A stretch of 8,481 bases of DNA from Treponema sp. (GTDB taxonomy: Bacteria; Spirochaetota; Spirochaetia; Treponematales; Treponemataceae), in assembly GCA_004554075.1 (NCBI GenBank), contig SFOB01000101.1, positions 1-8,481 of the forward strand. The letters are read 5' to 3'. Made by a program: the position numbers and the translations under genes. Below the pieces are notes generated by a model. The model worked only from the letters and a program-made list of their open reading frames with translations. It had not been told where the DNA came from and did no database searches. Shown here one piece after another: positions 1-5,766 of the stretch. Every line of letters starts with the position of its first letter. Position 1 is the stretch's first letter.

Positions 1-142
1 TTGTTCTTTGTTAAAAATTGCTCTCATAAATTTCCACCCTGGGAAAGATGCTAAATCAAATTTTTAGTTCTGTATAATACGTGAAAATTGACGCTTACTC
101 ACAAGCGACAAGGAAGTTAATCTCAAAGGCAAGAACATCAAG

Positions 143-430
143 ATGAGCGGTTCTAAGGGCGTTGCGGCAGAAGGCAAGCAGATAGCCGTTCAGGATGACA
201 AGGTAATGGGCTTTGATGTTCATATAATGGTGGTGCCGAGCGGAAGCGGAACTACAACAGTTCCGCTTCCTCATCCTTTTATTGGAAAACTTGCAGATAA
301 GCTTTCTAAAGACGTAAAGATAAAAGACAAGTCTTGTGCTACAAAAGACAGCGTTGCAAAGCATGACGATACTATGCACATGCAGCAGTGGGCAATAGGC
401 TCGTGGTGTAACGCTAAAAAGCAATTCTGA
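143..430 (+). CDS. Truncated PAAR-like / spike C-terminal fragment
   Basis: This 95-aa ORF resembles the first half of PAAR-like tip proteins found in eCIS and T6SS loci: a 'GFDVHIMVV' strand, then 'PLPHPFIGKL', then 'SKDVKIKDKSCATKDSVAKH'. In that family, as I recall it, a second half with a further glycine/cysteine repeat normally follows. Here the resemblance ends near residue 80 (about position 382), followed by a short unrelated tail that overlaps the 3' end of the convergent PIN gene by 17 nt. The frame remains coding-like upstream of the ATG, back to a TGA at 89-91, reading 'DKEVNLKGKNIKMSGSK', which looks like a VgrG/gp5-type beta-helix. No ATG, GTG or TTG lies in that stretch. The SD is weak (AAAGG at 125-129, 13 nt from the ATG). 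The local GC of about 48% exceeds that of neighbouring genes. It is most likely a remnant or displaced 3' piece of a spike gene, so whether it is expressed is doubtful. Confidence 0.55.
   Translation: MSGSKGVAAEGKQIAVQDDKVMGFDVHIMVVPSGSGTTTVPLPHPFIGKLADKLSKDVKIKDKSCATKDSVAKHDDTMHMQQWAIGSWCNAKKQF
242..270. repeat. Perfect 11-bp inverted repeat inside the PAAR-like ORF
   Basis: GGAAGCGGAAC (242-252) and GTTCCGCTTCC (260-270) are exact reverse complements separated by the 7-nt loop TACAACA. The GC-rich stem lies within coding sequence for the Ser/Gly/Thr-rich segment of the PAAR-like ORF. It is followed by TCATCCTTTT, which is not a clean U-tract, so a functional intrinsic terminator is possible but unproven. 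Confidence 0.6.
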
Positions 431-1352
431 TTGTATTTTTCAATGTTATCAAGTGAGCCAATTCCTCTGCCGTGAATGTATATTCTGAGGTGGTAAGGTC
501 GCTTTTTTCCATCAATGCTAGGACTGAAATATTTGAAGGGAAAATCTTTTCTATTACTTCTTTTAGTTCAGCTTCATTTGCAAGGAAATTTTCGTCATAC
601 ATATTCTGAAAGAGTTTTGCAGAGCTGAAAATTCCGGCACGTTTGTCTGAAACATCGGCAGGTATTGACCTTGTGCTGCTGCTTATAATTCTTGCAGCAC
701 CTTTGTCATCTGTAAAGATTGTAAATTTATGGGTAGGCTCTGCGGGTAAGTGGAGCAGGATATATATGCAAATACCAATTAGTTGTTCTCCAAGATTGTC
801 TTTGTGCTGCTTGTTTGAGCGAACAAGAGAAAAAAAACTCTCACATAAATCTTTATCTGTAGGAATTTCGTCATCACTAACAAGGACTTTTAACTCTGCA
901 TTATTATTAACCGTTTCCCTTATCGTGGTCGTTGCTTTATTGAAATTCCTGACGGCGTAACGTAATTTTTCGTTTGCTGTAGCAGCAGACTGATAAACAT
1001 CTGTCAAAAAGCCAAAGACATAGCTTTCATTAAACAGGATGATTCTAATTCCATTTTCTGCCATTGCTTTTAAATACTGTATGACCTGTGAATGTAAATG
1101 ATGCCTGTCGCCGGCTAGTTCCATAAGAACGCATTTTACAACGGTAACAACCGCATTTTTAGATTTGAGATAGTCATATATTTTAAGCTGGTACTGTGGT
1201 GGTAAGGCTGAATGGTGTTGTACCGCACAAGTATCATAAAAAATGACGAGAGCGGCAGATTCTATTTCACTTTTACAAGTCTCAAATTCTGTTATTAAGT
1301 GAGGCTCTAGCTCATCAAAATTGTCAGGATTTTCTGAATATAGTGTTGCCAT
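414..1352 (-). CDS. PIN-like nuclease, putative toxin/effector of XRE-ImmA/IrrE operon
   Basis: This 312-aa soluble protein has no signal peptide. The acidic residues are arranged as in PIN-domain metal-dependent RNases. D40 follows a hydrophobic strand ('VIFYDTC'), E78 sits in 'VVKCVLMELAG', D185/E189 lie in 'KDNLGEQLIGIC', and D215/D216 lie in 'FTIFTDDKGAARI'. PIN toxins cleave RNA using Mg2+ or Mn2+ held by such a cluster. The protein is roughly twice the length of a typical VapC-like PIN toxin (about 130-150 aa). The extra sequence includes a helical insertion around residues 100-180 and an approximately 80-aa C-terminal extension. Its ATG overlaps the stop of the upstream metallopeptidase gene (TAATG), implying translational coupling and shared regulation. 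The fold assignment rests on motif spacing only. That it is the toxic partner is inferred from operon position. Confidence 0.6.
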   Translation of the reverse strand: MATLYSENPDNFDELEPHLITEFETCKSEIESAALVIFYDTCAVQHHSALPPQYQLKIYDYLKSKNAVVTVVKCVLMELAGDRHHLHSQVIQYLKAMAENGIRIILFNESYVFGFLTDVYQSAATANEKLRYAVRNFNKATTTIRETVNNNAELKVLVSDDEIPTDKDLCESFFSLVRSNKQHKDNLGEQLIGICIYILLHLPAEPTHKFTIFTDDKGAARIISSSTRSIPADVSDKRAGIFSSAKLFQNMYDENFLANEAELKEVIEKIFPSNISVLALMEKSDLTTSEYTFTAEELAHLITLKNTIRIAF

Positions 1353-2155
1353 TATTTTCTCGTCTTGACCTTTGAGATTAATATTTTAATATTCTCAAGA
1401 GCTTTTTTCAGAGTGCGCTCATTTATATATTCTTTTTCTAAATATTCACGACCTTTATCTTCAACATGCTTAATCAAATATTCAGAGTTATCAATTTTCA
1501 AGGCATGTAAGTCTGTTGTATCAAGCCATAGTTCTTCAAATTCGTTCTTAATTGTTTCTGGCTCAATATCCAAATATTGTGGAGTGGAAGATAATAAGCC
1601 GAGTTCATAGCAGCGGATATATACCGCCATGAATGGAGCCTTAAAATAATTCATTAAAGATACTATTATTTTCAATTCAGTCTTGGACTTGTTTTCATGA
1701 ATAGCTTTCAGTTTTGAGAACATTTGCTTAAATTCTATCTCAGGCATAAGCAGATTTCCGGCAAATTCATTGGCTCGCATCTCATTTTCATTTGAATAAT
1801 AATCCAAATCAATACGCGCTTTATTTAGGGCTTCATCAGCTGGGAAAAAAATATGATAGAGTTCGTGGCATAATGCAAAATTTGTATTCAGTACAGGCAT
1901 ACTTGTATTTATTACGAGATATGAGAGCGAATCCCCTTTATACACAAAAGCACCTATTTCATCATCATGCAACGGAAGTTGTATGGTAAGGTATTTTCTT
2001 TGCAAAAGATACGGGCGGACTATTTGAAGTATGTCACGAATGCCGTCTAAATTCGACACTTCTATCTGATTACAGAAATTTGCTATATCCGCACGGATGT
2101 CTTTTGAATGAGATTTGCTGTAATTAAGTATGGCTCTGAGACGTTCTGTTGTCAT
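1352..2155 (-). CDS. ImmA/IrrE-family zinc metallopeptidase
   Basis: This 267-aa protein has the gluzincin motif HELYH at residues 97-101 and a probable third zinc ligand, E125, in 'NENEMRANEFAGNLLMPE'. That arrangement (HExxH, then E-x-x-A-N-x-F-A-x-x-L-L-M-P) is the signature of ImmA/IrrE peptidases. Characterised members cleave or inactivate partner XRE repressors, or act with them as toxin-antitoxin pairs. The 'FMAVYIRCYELGLL' helix near residue 180 also fits the family. The C-terminal ~80 residues are charged and helical. The ATG at 2155 is chosen because a strong SD (GGAGGAA, 2158-2164) sits 2 nt upstream of the TAATG overlap with the XRE gene. An upstream GTG at 2170 would leave that SD inside the coding sequence. 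The likely substrate is the adjacent HTH protein, by family precedent. Confidence 0.85.
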   Translation of the reverse strand: MTTERLRAILNYSKSHSKDIRADIANFCNQIEVSNLDGIRDILQIVRPYLLQRKYLTIQLPLHDDEIGAFVYKGDSLSYLVINTSMPVLNTNFALCHELYHIFFPADEALNKARIDLDYYSNENEMRANEFAGNLLMPEIEFKQMFSKLKAIHENKSKTELKIIVSLMNYFKAPFMAVYIRCYELGLLSSTPQYLDIEPETIKNEFEELWLDTTDLHALKIDNSEYLIKHVEDKGREYLEKEYINERTLKKALENIKILISKVKTRK

Positions 2156-2517
2156 TATTCCTCCAGACACAAAAACGAATCGCGGGCGCTCAGAATAACA
2201 TCGACATTTTCCATCAGCTCAAGCAGATTATTTGCGATGTTGCTTTGTTTTTTTGTGGGTTCGCCAGCATAAAAAGCAATTCGTGTTGCGGAAGACGGAT
2301 AATTTGTTTTGATGTTAAAATCTGGGGACAAAAAGTATTGCAGAGTCTTTCCGGCTGCTGTGCTTAAGACCTCCAAGTCTGTCTCTGAAGCGGATTGTTT
2401 TCCTGTGAGAATGCGAGATAATTTGTTTTCTTCTATTCCTGACTTTCGGCTTATATAATTCTGCTTAATCTGCATGGTTGTCAGGAACTGATTGTAATTA
2501 CTGACAAATTTAGACAT
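2155..2517 (-). CDS. XRE-type HTH transcriptional regulator / antitoxin-like
   Basis: This 120-aa protein has a Cro/C1-type helix-turn-helix at about residues 17-60: 'QIKQNYISRKSGIEENKLSRILTG' followed by 'SETDLEVLSTAAGKTLQYFL', the usual five-helix pattern. The second half (about 70-120) is poorly conserved, helical and probably for dimerisation or interaction. The start is set at the ATG at 2517 because AGGGAGAAA (2522-2530) gives a good SD at 7-nt spacing. An in-frame ATG at 2550 would put the first 11 codons over the SD and into the operator palindrome. It is first in a coupled three-gene operon with the ImmA/IrrE peptidase and the PIN protein. By family analogy it would repress its own operon from the GAGA/TCTC palindromes just upstream and be relieved by the peptidase. 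Confidence 0.75.
   Translation of the reverse strand: MSKFVSNYNQFLTTMQIKQNYISRKSGIEENKLSRILTGKQSASETDLEVLSTAAGKTLQYFLSPDFNIKTNYPSSATRIAFYAGEPTKKQSNIANNLLELMENVDVILSARDSFLCLEE
2158..2164 (-). promoter_or_regulatory. Shine-Dalgarno of the ImmA/IrrE gene
   Basis: On the minus strand GGAGGAA lies just before the overlapping stop/start TAATG, inside the last codons of the XRE gene. It settles the ATG at 2155 as the start and supports re-initiation or coupling from the upstream gene. Confidence 0.7.
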
Positions 2518-2543
2518 AGTGTTTCTCCCTGAAATTATAGCGA

Positions 2544-2560
2544 ATCTCAATATATGAGAT
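2544..2560. promoter_or_regulatory. Operator-like palindrome in XRE leader
   Basis: ATCTCAATATATGAGAT has perfect 6-bp arms (ATCTCA/TGAGAT) around a 5-bp AT centre. It sits between the proposed minus-strand transcription start and the SD of the XRE gene, the normal place for an autoregulatory site. The GAGA/TCTC core recurs in two further inverted repeats upstream. Confidence 0.5.
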
Positions 2561-2573
2561 AACTTATAAGCAT

Positions 2574-2602
2574 ATTATAGCATCTCTATTGAGAATCGAC
2601 AA
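2574..2602 (-). promoter_or_regulatory. Candidate promoter of the XRE-ImmA/IrrE-PIN operon
   Basis: Reading the minus strand, TTGTCG (2597-2602) serves as a -35 and a perfect TATAAT (2574-2579) as a -10, with 17-bp spacing. Transcription would start near 2567 and run through the 2544-2560 palindrome. A second minus-strand TATAAT at 2534-2539 has only a poor -35. Confidence 0.5.
2583..2594. promoter_or_regulatory. Second operator-like inverted repeat between the divergent promoters
   Basis: TCTCTATTGAGA has 4-bp arms TCTC/GAGA. It lies in the spacer between the minus-strand -35 and -10, immediately upstream of the forward -35. A repressor bound here could affect both directions. Confidence 0.4.
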
Positions 2603-2625
2603 TAAAAACTATTTTTTATTAAAAT
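2596..2625 (+). promoter_or_regulatory. Candidate promoter of the contractile injection operon
   Basis: TCGACA (2596-2601, 5 of 6 to the -35 consensus) and TAAAAT (2620-2625, 5 of 6 to the -10 consensus) are spaced by 18 bp. The -35 overlaps that of the divergent minus-strand promoter. The start would be near 2632, giving an approximately 60-nt leader to the ATG at 2694. This is a consensus match by eye only. Confidence 0.4.
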
Positions 2626-2627
2626 AT

Positions 2628-2640
2628 GAGAAAAACTCTC
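2628..2640. promoter_or_regulatory. Third operator-like inverted repeat at forward transcription start
   Basis: GAGAAAAACTCTC has arms GAGA/TCTC separated by 5 bp and would overlap the start site of the forward promoter. The same half-site GAGAATC recurs at 2591-2597 and 2669-2675, and AATCGAC recurs at 2594-2600 and 2651-2657. Confidence 0.35.
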
Positions 2641-2693
2641 GTGGTTTAACAATCGACTAGAAATAATAGAGAATCTGTGATAGTTTAATAAGC

Positions 2694-4214
2694 ATGGAAT
2701 CATTGCAAAGCTATAAAAGGGCTAATTTTTTCCCAGGATTAAAGGCAACTCCTGCATTTTGGAATGAAATGGAGGACTATCATTTTAATAAAGAAACATT
2801 GTATAACAGTTTATTTCATGGGTATGGAATTGTTCCAGAATATCAGCAATCATTACATGTTCAGGCTGAAAAAACTCGTGGTGGTCTTATTACGCTGCTT
2901 GTAGGAAGCGGGCTTGCTTTTGACGGATTTGGCCGTCCCATCTTTTTATATAAACCACAGGCTCTTGTCCTTGATCCAAAAAAATTTAAACTTCCTTGTA
3001 CTGTCTATGTAACAATTTGTTATAATGAGCGAATGGAAGATTTTTATGAAAATCCAGAAAATTATGAATTGCAGGGGTATCAACATAAAGAAGAGAATTC
3101 AAAAGTTGAAATCCTGAGCGAAGTTACAGACTATAACTCCTATGTTGAATTGGCTCGTATCAGGCTTGAGGATCCTGATGGAACTGGTATAAACGAAATA
3201 AAAAACAATGAGGCATTTTCTAATCCAGGACCGAATGCCATAGATTTTAGATTTGTTCCGTGGATAAATCGTGTTCGGAAAGGTATATCATCTTATTTGT
3301 TGAATCACATGATTAATCTTTTTGAATATACGGAATCTTTGGGCAACGCAGGATATGAGGTAATTCAATTAACATCATTAAGAAATCTTCAGTCAGTAGC
3401 TATGACTTCAAAGATGATTCTGCAAACAACGGGTGTCTACTTTGATGACCTTATCAATATGATAATTCCTATTTTTAATATGGATCATCAGGTTTTATTT
3501 GATATTGATGAATGGGAACGAGAACATGAGTCAGAAGGTAGGTTGTACACCACGAAAGCTGCTTATGAGGAAGCTCGTGTTGCAATGTATGCTCTTGGAG
3601 ATTTGATAAAGTCTTATACTGGAGCCTATGATGAGATTGATAAAATACTGGATACTCATAATAAGGTTATTGATGGCCTAAAAGCAACGCTTGTTGAAAA
3701 AGAAGTGTCAACAAATGACATTAAATTTATCAGTTACAAAATGCCGCGTGTTCTTCTTTTCGAGAACGAAAGATATACTCTGGTTGATTCAATTAATATG
3801 GCAAATGAGCAATCTCTTGAATCTCATGAAGTTCGCTTTATTAATTGTAAGCATCCTACGACATCAAATGAAGCGTTCACTTATCCTGATGGGGTTCTTG
3901 TCCATGATGCTGTAAAACGATGGATAGGTGGCGAGATGAGATTCCATTTAAAAAATATTGTAAAAGGTCGAAAAACCTTATTAGTTCGTCGGACAGATAT
4001 TCTGAAAGGAAATTATAGCGTTGATGTGAAATATGAGGACAAAAGCTTAAAGACTCTTGTTATTGACGGCACGGATTCTCAAAACAGATGGCGTAATGTT
4101 TTTGTTATTTTTGATGAAGGTGAGATTAACAAATATACTCCTGAACTTTCTTTTGACATTGGGGGCCAGGGGAGAGACAATTCTGGTACAATCTGGGTTT
4201 ATCAGTTATTATAA
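2694..4214 (+). CDS. Uncharacterised CIS-associated protein, TssK-like or tail-protein-like N-terminus
   Basis: I do not recognise this 506-aa protein as a named family. The N-terminus (about residues 10-95) contains 'FFPGLKATPAFWNEMEDYHF', then HGYGIV (42-47), then GSGLAFDGFGR (71-81). The last two resemble the 'HGIVxGL ... GxAxDGxGRxI' layout of several phage and CIS tail proteins. The W-x-E-x5-H-F spacing also recalls the start of the T6SS baseplate protein TssK. The middle (about 200-345) is mostly helical. The C-terminus (about 390-506) is beta-rich and ends 'GTIWVYQLL'. There is no signal peptide or membrane helix. It is first in the operon, 15 nt before the zinc-ribbon/FHA gene. The SD is weak, but a TAG at 2667-2669 excludes longer in-frame starts. 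A baseplate/adaptor or docking role is inferred from context only. Confidence 0.55.
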   Translation: MESLQSYKRANFFPGLKATPAFWNEMEDYHFNKETLYNSLFHGYGIVPEYQQSLHVQAEKTRGGLITLLVGSGLAFDGFGRPIFLYKPQALVLDPKKFKLPCTVYVTICYNERMEDFYENPENYELQGYQHKEENSKVEILSEVTDYNSYVELARIRLEDPDGTGINEIKNNEAFSNPGPNAIDFRFVPWINRVRKGISSYLLNHMINLFEYTESLGNAGYEVIQLTSLRNLQSVAMTSKMILQTTGVYFDDLINMIIPIFNMDHQVLFDIDEWEREHESEGRLYTTKAAYEEARVAMYALGDLIKSYTGAYDEIDKILDTHNKVIDGLKATLVEKEVSTNDIKFISYKMPRVLLFENERYTLVDSINMANEQSLESHEVRFINCKHPTTSNEAFTYPDGVLVHDAVKRWIGGEMRFHLKNIVKGRKTLLVRRTDILKGNYSVDVKYEDKSLKTLVIDGTDSQNRWRNVFVIFDEGEINKYTPELSFDIGGQGRDNSGTIWVYQLL

Positions 4215-4229
4215 AATTGGGGAATAAGA

Positions 4230-4598
4230 ATGGGATATAAATATTGTTCGGAAGGGCATATAATGGATCCATCTTGGAAGTATTGCCCTGTTTGTCTGGC
4301 TCCGTTAGCGGGGTGGCTTTTAACTCTCGATAAAGAGGGCAAGGCTCATAAGTTTTATACAATTCATGAAGGAAAGTCTTTTTTAGGAGCGGGGGCTGAT
4401 TGTGAGCTTCGTGTTCTTGGACAGGGATTAAGTCGTCAACAAGCCTATATTACAATAATTGACGGATTGTGTAATATTGTTGATATGGGAAATGGCGATT
4501 GTATGAAGGTAAATGATGTCGAGACAACTCGCTCGTCACTTATTGACGGTGATTTGATTCAATTTGGAGAAGCTGTTTTTAAGATAAAATTGTTATAG
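4230..4598 (+). CDS. Zinc-ribbon/FHA domain protein
   Basis: This 122-aa soluble protein has an N-terminal zinc ribbon (C6-x3-H10-x8-C19-x2-C22, 'YCPVC') followed by a forkhead-associated domain at about residues 30-122. FHA hallmarks visible are the glycine loop 'FLGAGADCEL' (51-60), 'GLSRQQAYITI', 'GNGDCMKVND' with N95, and 'LIDGDLIQFGEAVFKI'. FHA domains bind phosphothreonine peptides and are common in T6SS regulation. Here the usual Arg of the GR pair is absent (G53-A-G) and the SRxH histidine is Q71, so phosphopeptide binding may be altered or lost. The SD GGGGAAT precedes the ATG. It sits between the 506-aa gene and the VWA gene (10-nt gap). The VWA protein has a related zinc ribbon, so the two may act in one complex. 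Confidence 0.8.
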   Translation: MGYKYCSEGHIMDPSWKYCPVCLAPLAGWLLTLDKEGKAHKFYTIHEGKSFLGAGADCELRVLGQGLSRQQAYITIIDGLCNIVDMGNGDCMKVNDVETTRSSLIDGDLIQFGEAVFKIKLL

Positions 4599-4608
4599 GT
4601 GTTCTTGT

Positions 4609-5766
4609 ATGAGGTTGTATCGCAGATTTGTCTTTTTGTTTATATTCATATTTTCTTGTGTTCTTGCTATTGAAGCAGAAGAAAAGCAAAACTTAAATGT
4701 TAAAATTGAGCAGATTATTTCCAAGGATTACCCAGAAATGACTGCTTATACGGTAATAAAAAACAATAAGGGAGAGCTTATTTCTGGATTAGCTCCCGGG
4801 CTTTTTTCATTCAGAATTGATACTGCTGAAATAAAAGTAAAATCAAAGATAGTTCCTTTTTCTATGTCGGATGAGGGCGTTGACTATACGATAATGATTT
4901 CAAACAACGGCATTATGGAAGGAGAGCCTTTTGATTTTCAAAAGAATGCCCTGCTGAAATTCGTGGAGTTGATGTCAGACCGAGATACGCTTTCCATTTA
5001 TACTATTGGAGAGGATGCAGGTGAAGTTGTCCTTGATGTTACGAACAAGACATTTGATTCTGCGGTTATCAATAAAATAGAGTTATCCGAAGGTCAGCCG
5101 CGATTGTATGATTCTATTATGAATCTTATTAGGAAGGTTGAGCAGAAAAAAGGAAAGAGAAAAGTTGTCATTATTCTTTCTGATGGTCGAGACCAGAACA
5201 GTCGTTTTTCAAAAGACCAGTTGATTGAGACTTTAAGCAACAGCGGACTTCCTGTTTATACGGTTGGAATGAAAGTCCTTTCTAACCAGTCATTAAGCAA
5301 TCTTGATGAGATTTCTCAGTTAACTGGTGGTACATACTATTATAGTACGCGGTTCAAAGATATTCCTGATAATTTAAAAAAAGTTGTTGACTGTATTAAG
5401 CAAAGTTATATAGTCAAATTAAAGGTAAAAAATGTAAAAGGTGATGATCAGGCTCATTTATTAGAGATTAAGGTAGAGGAAACTGAGTCAAAGGGTCGAG
5501 GCGTTAAGACTTTTATTGCGGTAAAGCATCCGATTCCTCGCTGGTTGCAGTTAGTATTTTTAGCTCTTGCTATTATTCTTTTTGTCGGTGTAATTGTTCT
5601 TTTGATTGTTAAGAAAAGCCTAAAAAGGAAAAGTATGGGAATTACTAGGCGAAGATGTCCTGATTGCAGAAGCATTATGAAAGATAATTGGGAAAGCTGC
5701 CCATTTTGCAAATATATGCCAGAGCTTGCAAGAAAGAAATCAAAGAAAAATAAGGGAAAGAAATAA
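4609..5766 (+). CDS. Membrane-anchored VWA protein with cytoplasmic zinc ribbon
   Basis: This 385-aa protein has five visible parts. They are a signal peptide (1-23, RR then a Phe/Ile/Leu core, probable cleavage after IEA); a beta-type pre-domain (about 40-85, 'KNNKGELISGL') like that of VWFA-related proteins; a VWA domain (about 90-265) ending after 'VIILSDGRDQNS' and 'LPVYTVGMKV'; one transmembrane helix (about 313-335); and a basic cytoplasmic tail with zinc ribbon C350-x2-C353-x10-C364-x2-C367 and a Lys-rich end. The MIDAS D-x-S-x-S is replaced by S98-x-N100-x-I102, and the usual Thr is P164, so metal-dependent ligand binding is probably lost. The predicted topology puts the VWA domain outside and the ribbon inside the cytoplasmic membrane. 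It has no gap before the sheath gene. A role in anchoring or sensing is inferred. Confidence 0.8.
   Translation: MRLYRRFVFLFIFIFSCVLAIEAEEKQNLNVKIEQIISKDYPEMTAYTVIKNNKGELISGLAPGLFSFRIDTAEIKVKSKIVPFSMSDEGVDYTIMISNNGIMEGEPFDFQKNALLKFVELMSDRDTLSIYTIGEDAGEVVLDVTNKTFDSAVINKIELSEGQPRLYDSIMNLIRKVEQKKGKRKVVIILSDGRDQNSRFSKDQLIETLSNSGLPVYTVGMKVLSNQSLSNLDEISQLTGGTYYYSTRFKDIPDNLKKVVDCIKQSYIVKLKVKNVKGDDQAHLLEIKVEETESKGRGVKTFIAVKHPIPRWLQLVFLALAIILFVGVIVLLIVKKSLKRKSMGITRRRCPDCRSIMKDNWESCPFCKYMPELARKKSKKNKGKK

Noticed and set aside
1..27. Possible minus-strand CDS start (ATG at 25-27, AGGGTGG upstream) running off the left edge
   Set aside because: Only nine codons are visible. The plus strand is also open here in another frame ending at a TAG at 64-66, so neither can be preferred.
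73..78. Perfect TATAAT on the plus strand before the PAAR-like ORF
   Set aside because: No acceptable -35 lies 16-18 bp upstream, and the downstream ORF is probably a remnant.
95..424. Minus-strand open frame of 109 codons opposite the PAAR-like ORF
   Set aside because: It is Cys/His-rich with no domain sense, no SD, and lies opposite a better-supported coding frame.
643..960. Plus-strand open frame inside the PIN gene
   Set aside because: Antisense shadow. Its hydrophobic look arises from complementing the PIN gene's codons, and it has no SD.
2156..2170. Longer ImmA/IrrE protein from a GTG at 2170
   Set aside because: The strong GGAGGAA would then lie inside the coding sequence. The ATG at 2155 has the TAATG overlap and correct SD placement.
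2518..2550. Longer XRE protein from an ATG at 2550
   Set aside because: It would cover a good SD (2522-2530) and part of the operator palindrome. The extra 11 residues do not look like part of an HTH N-terminus.
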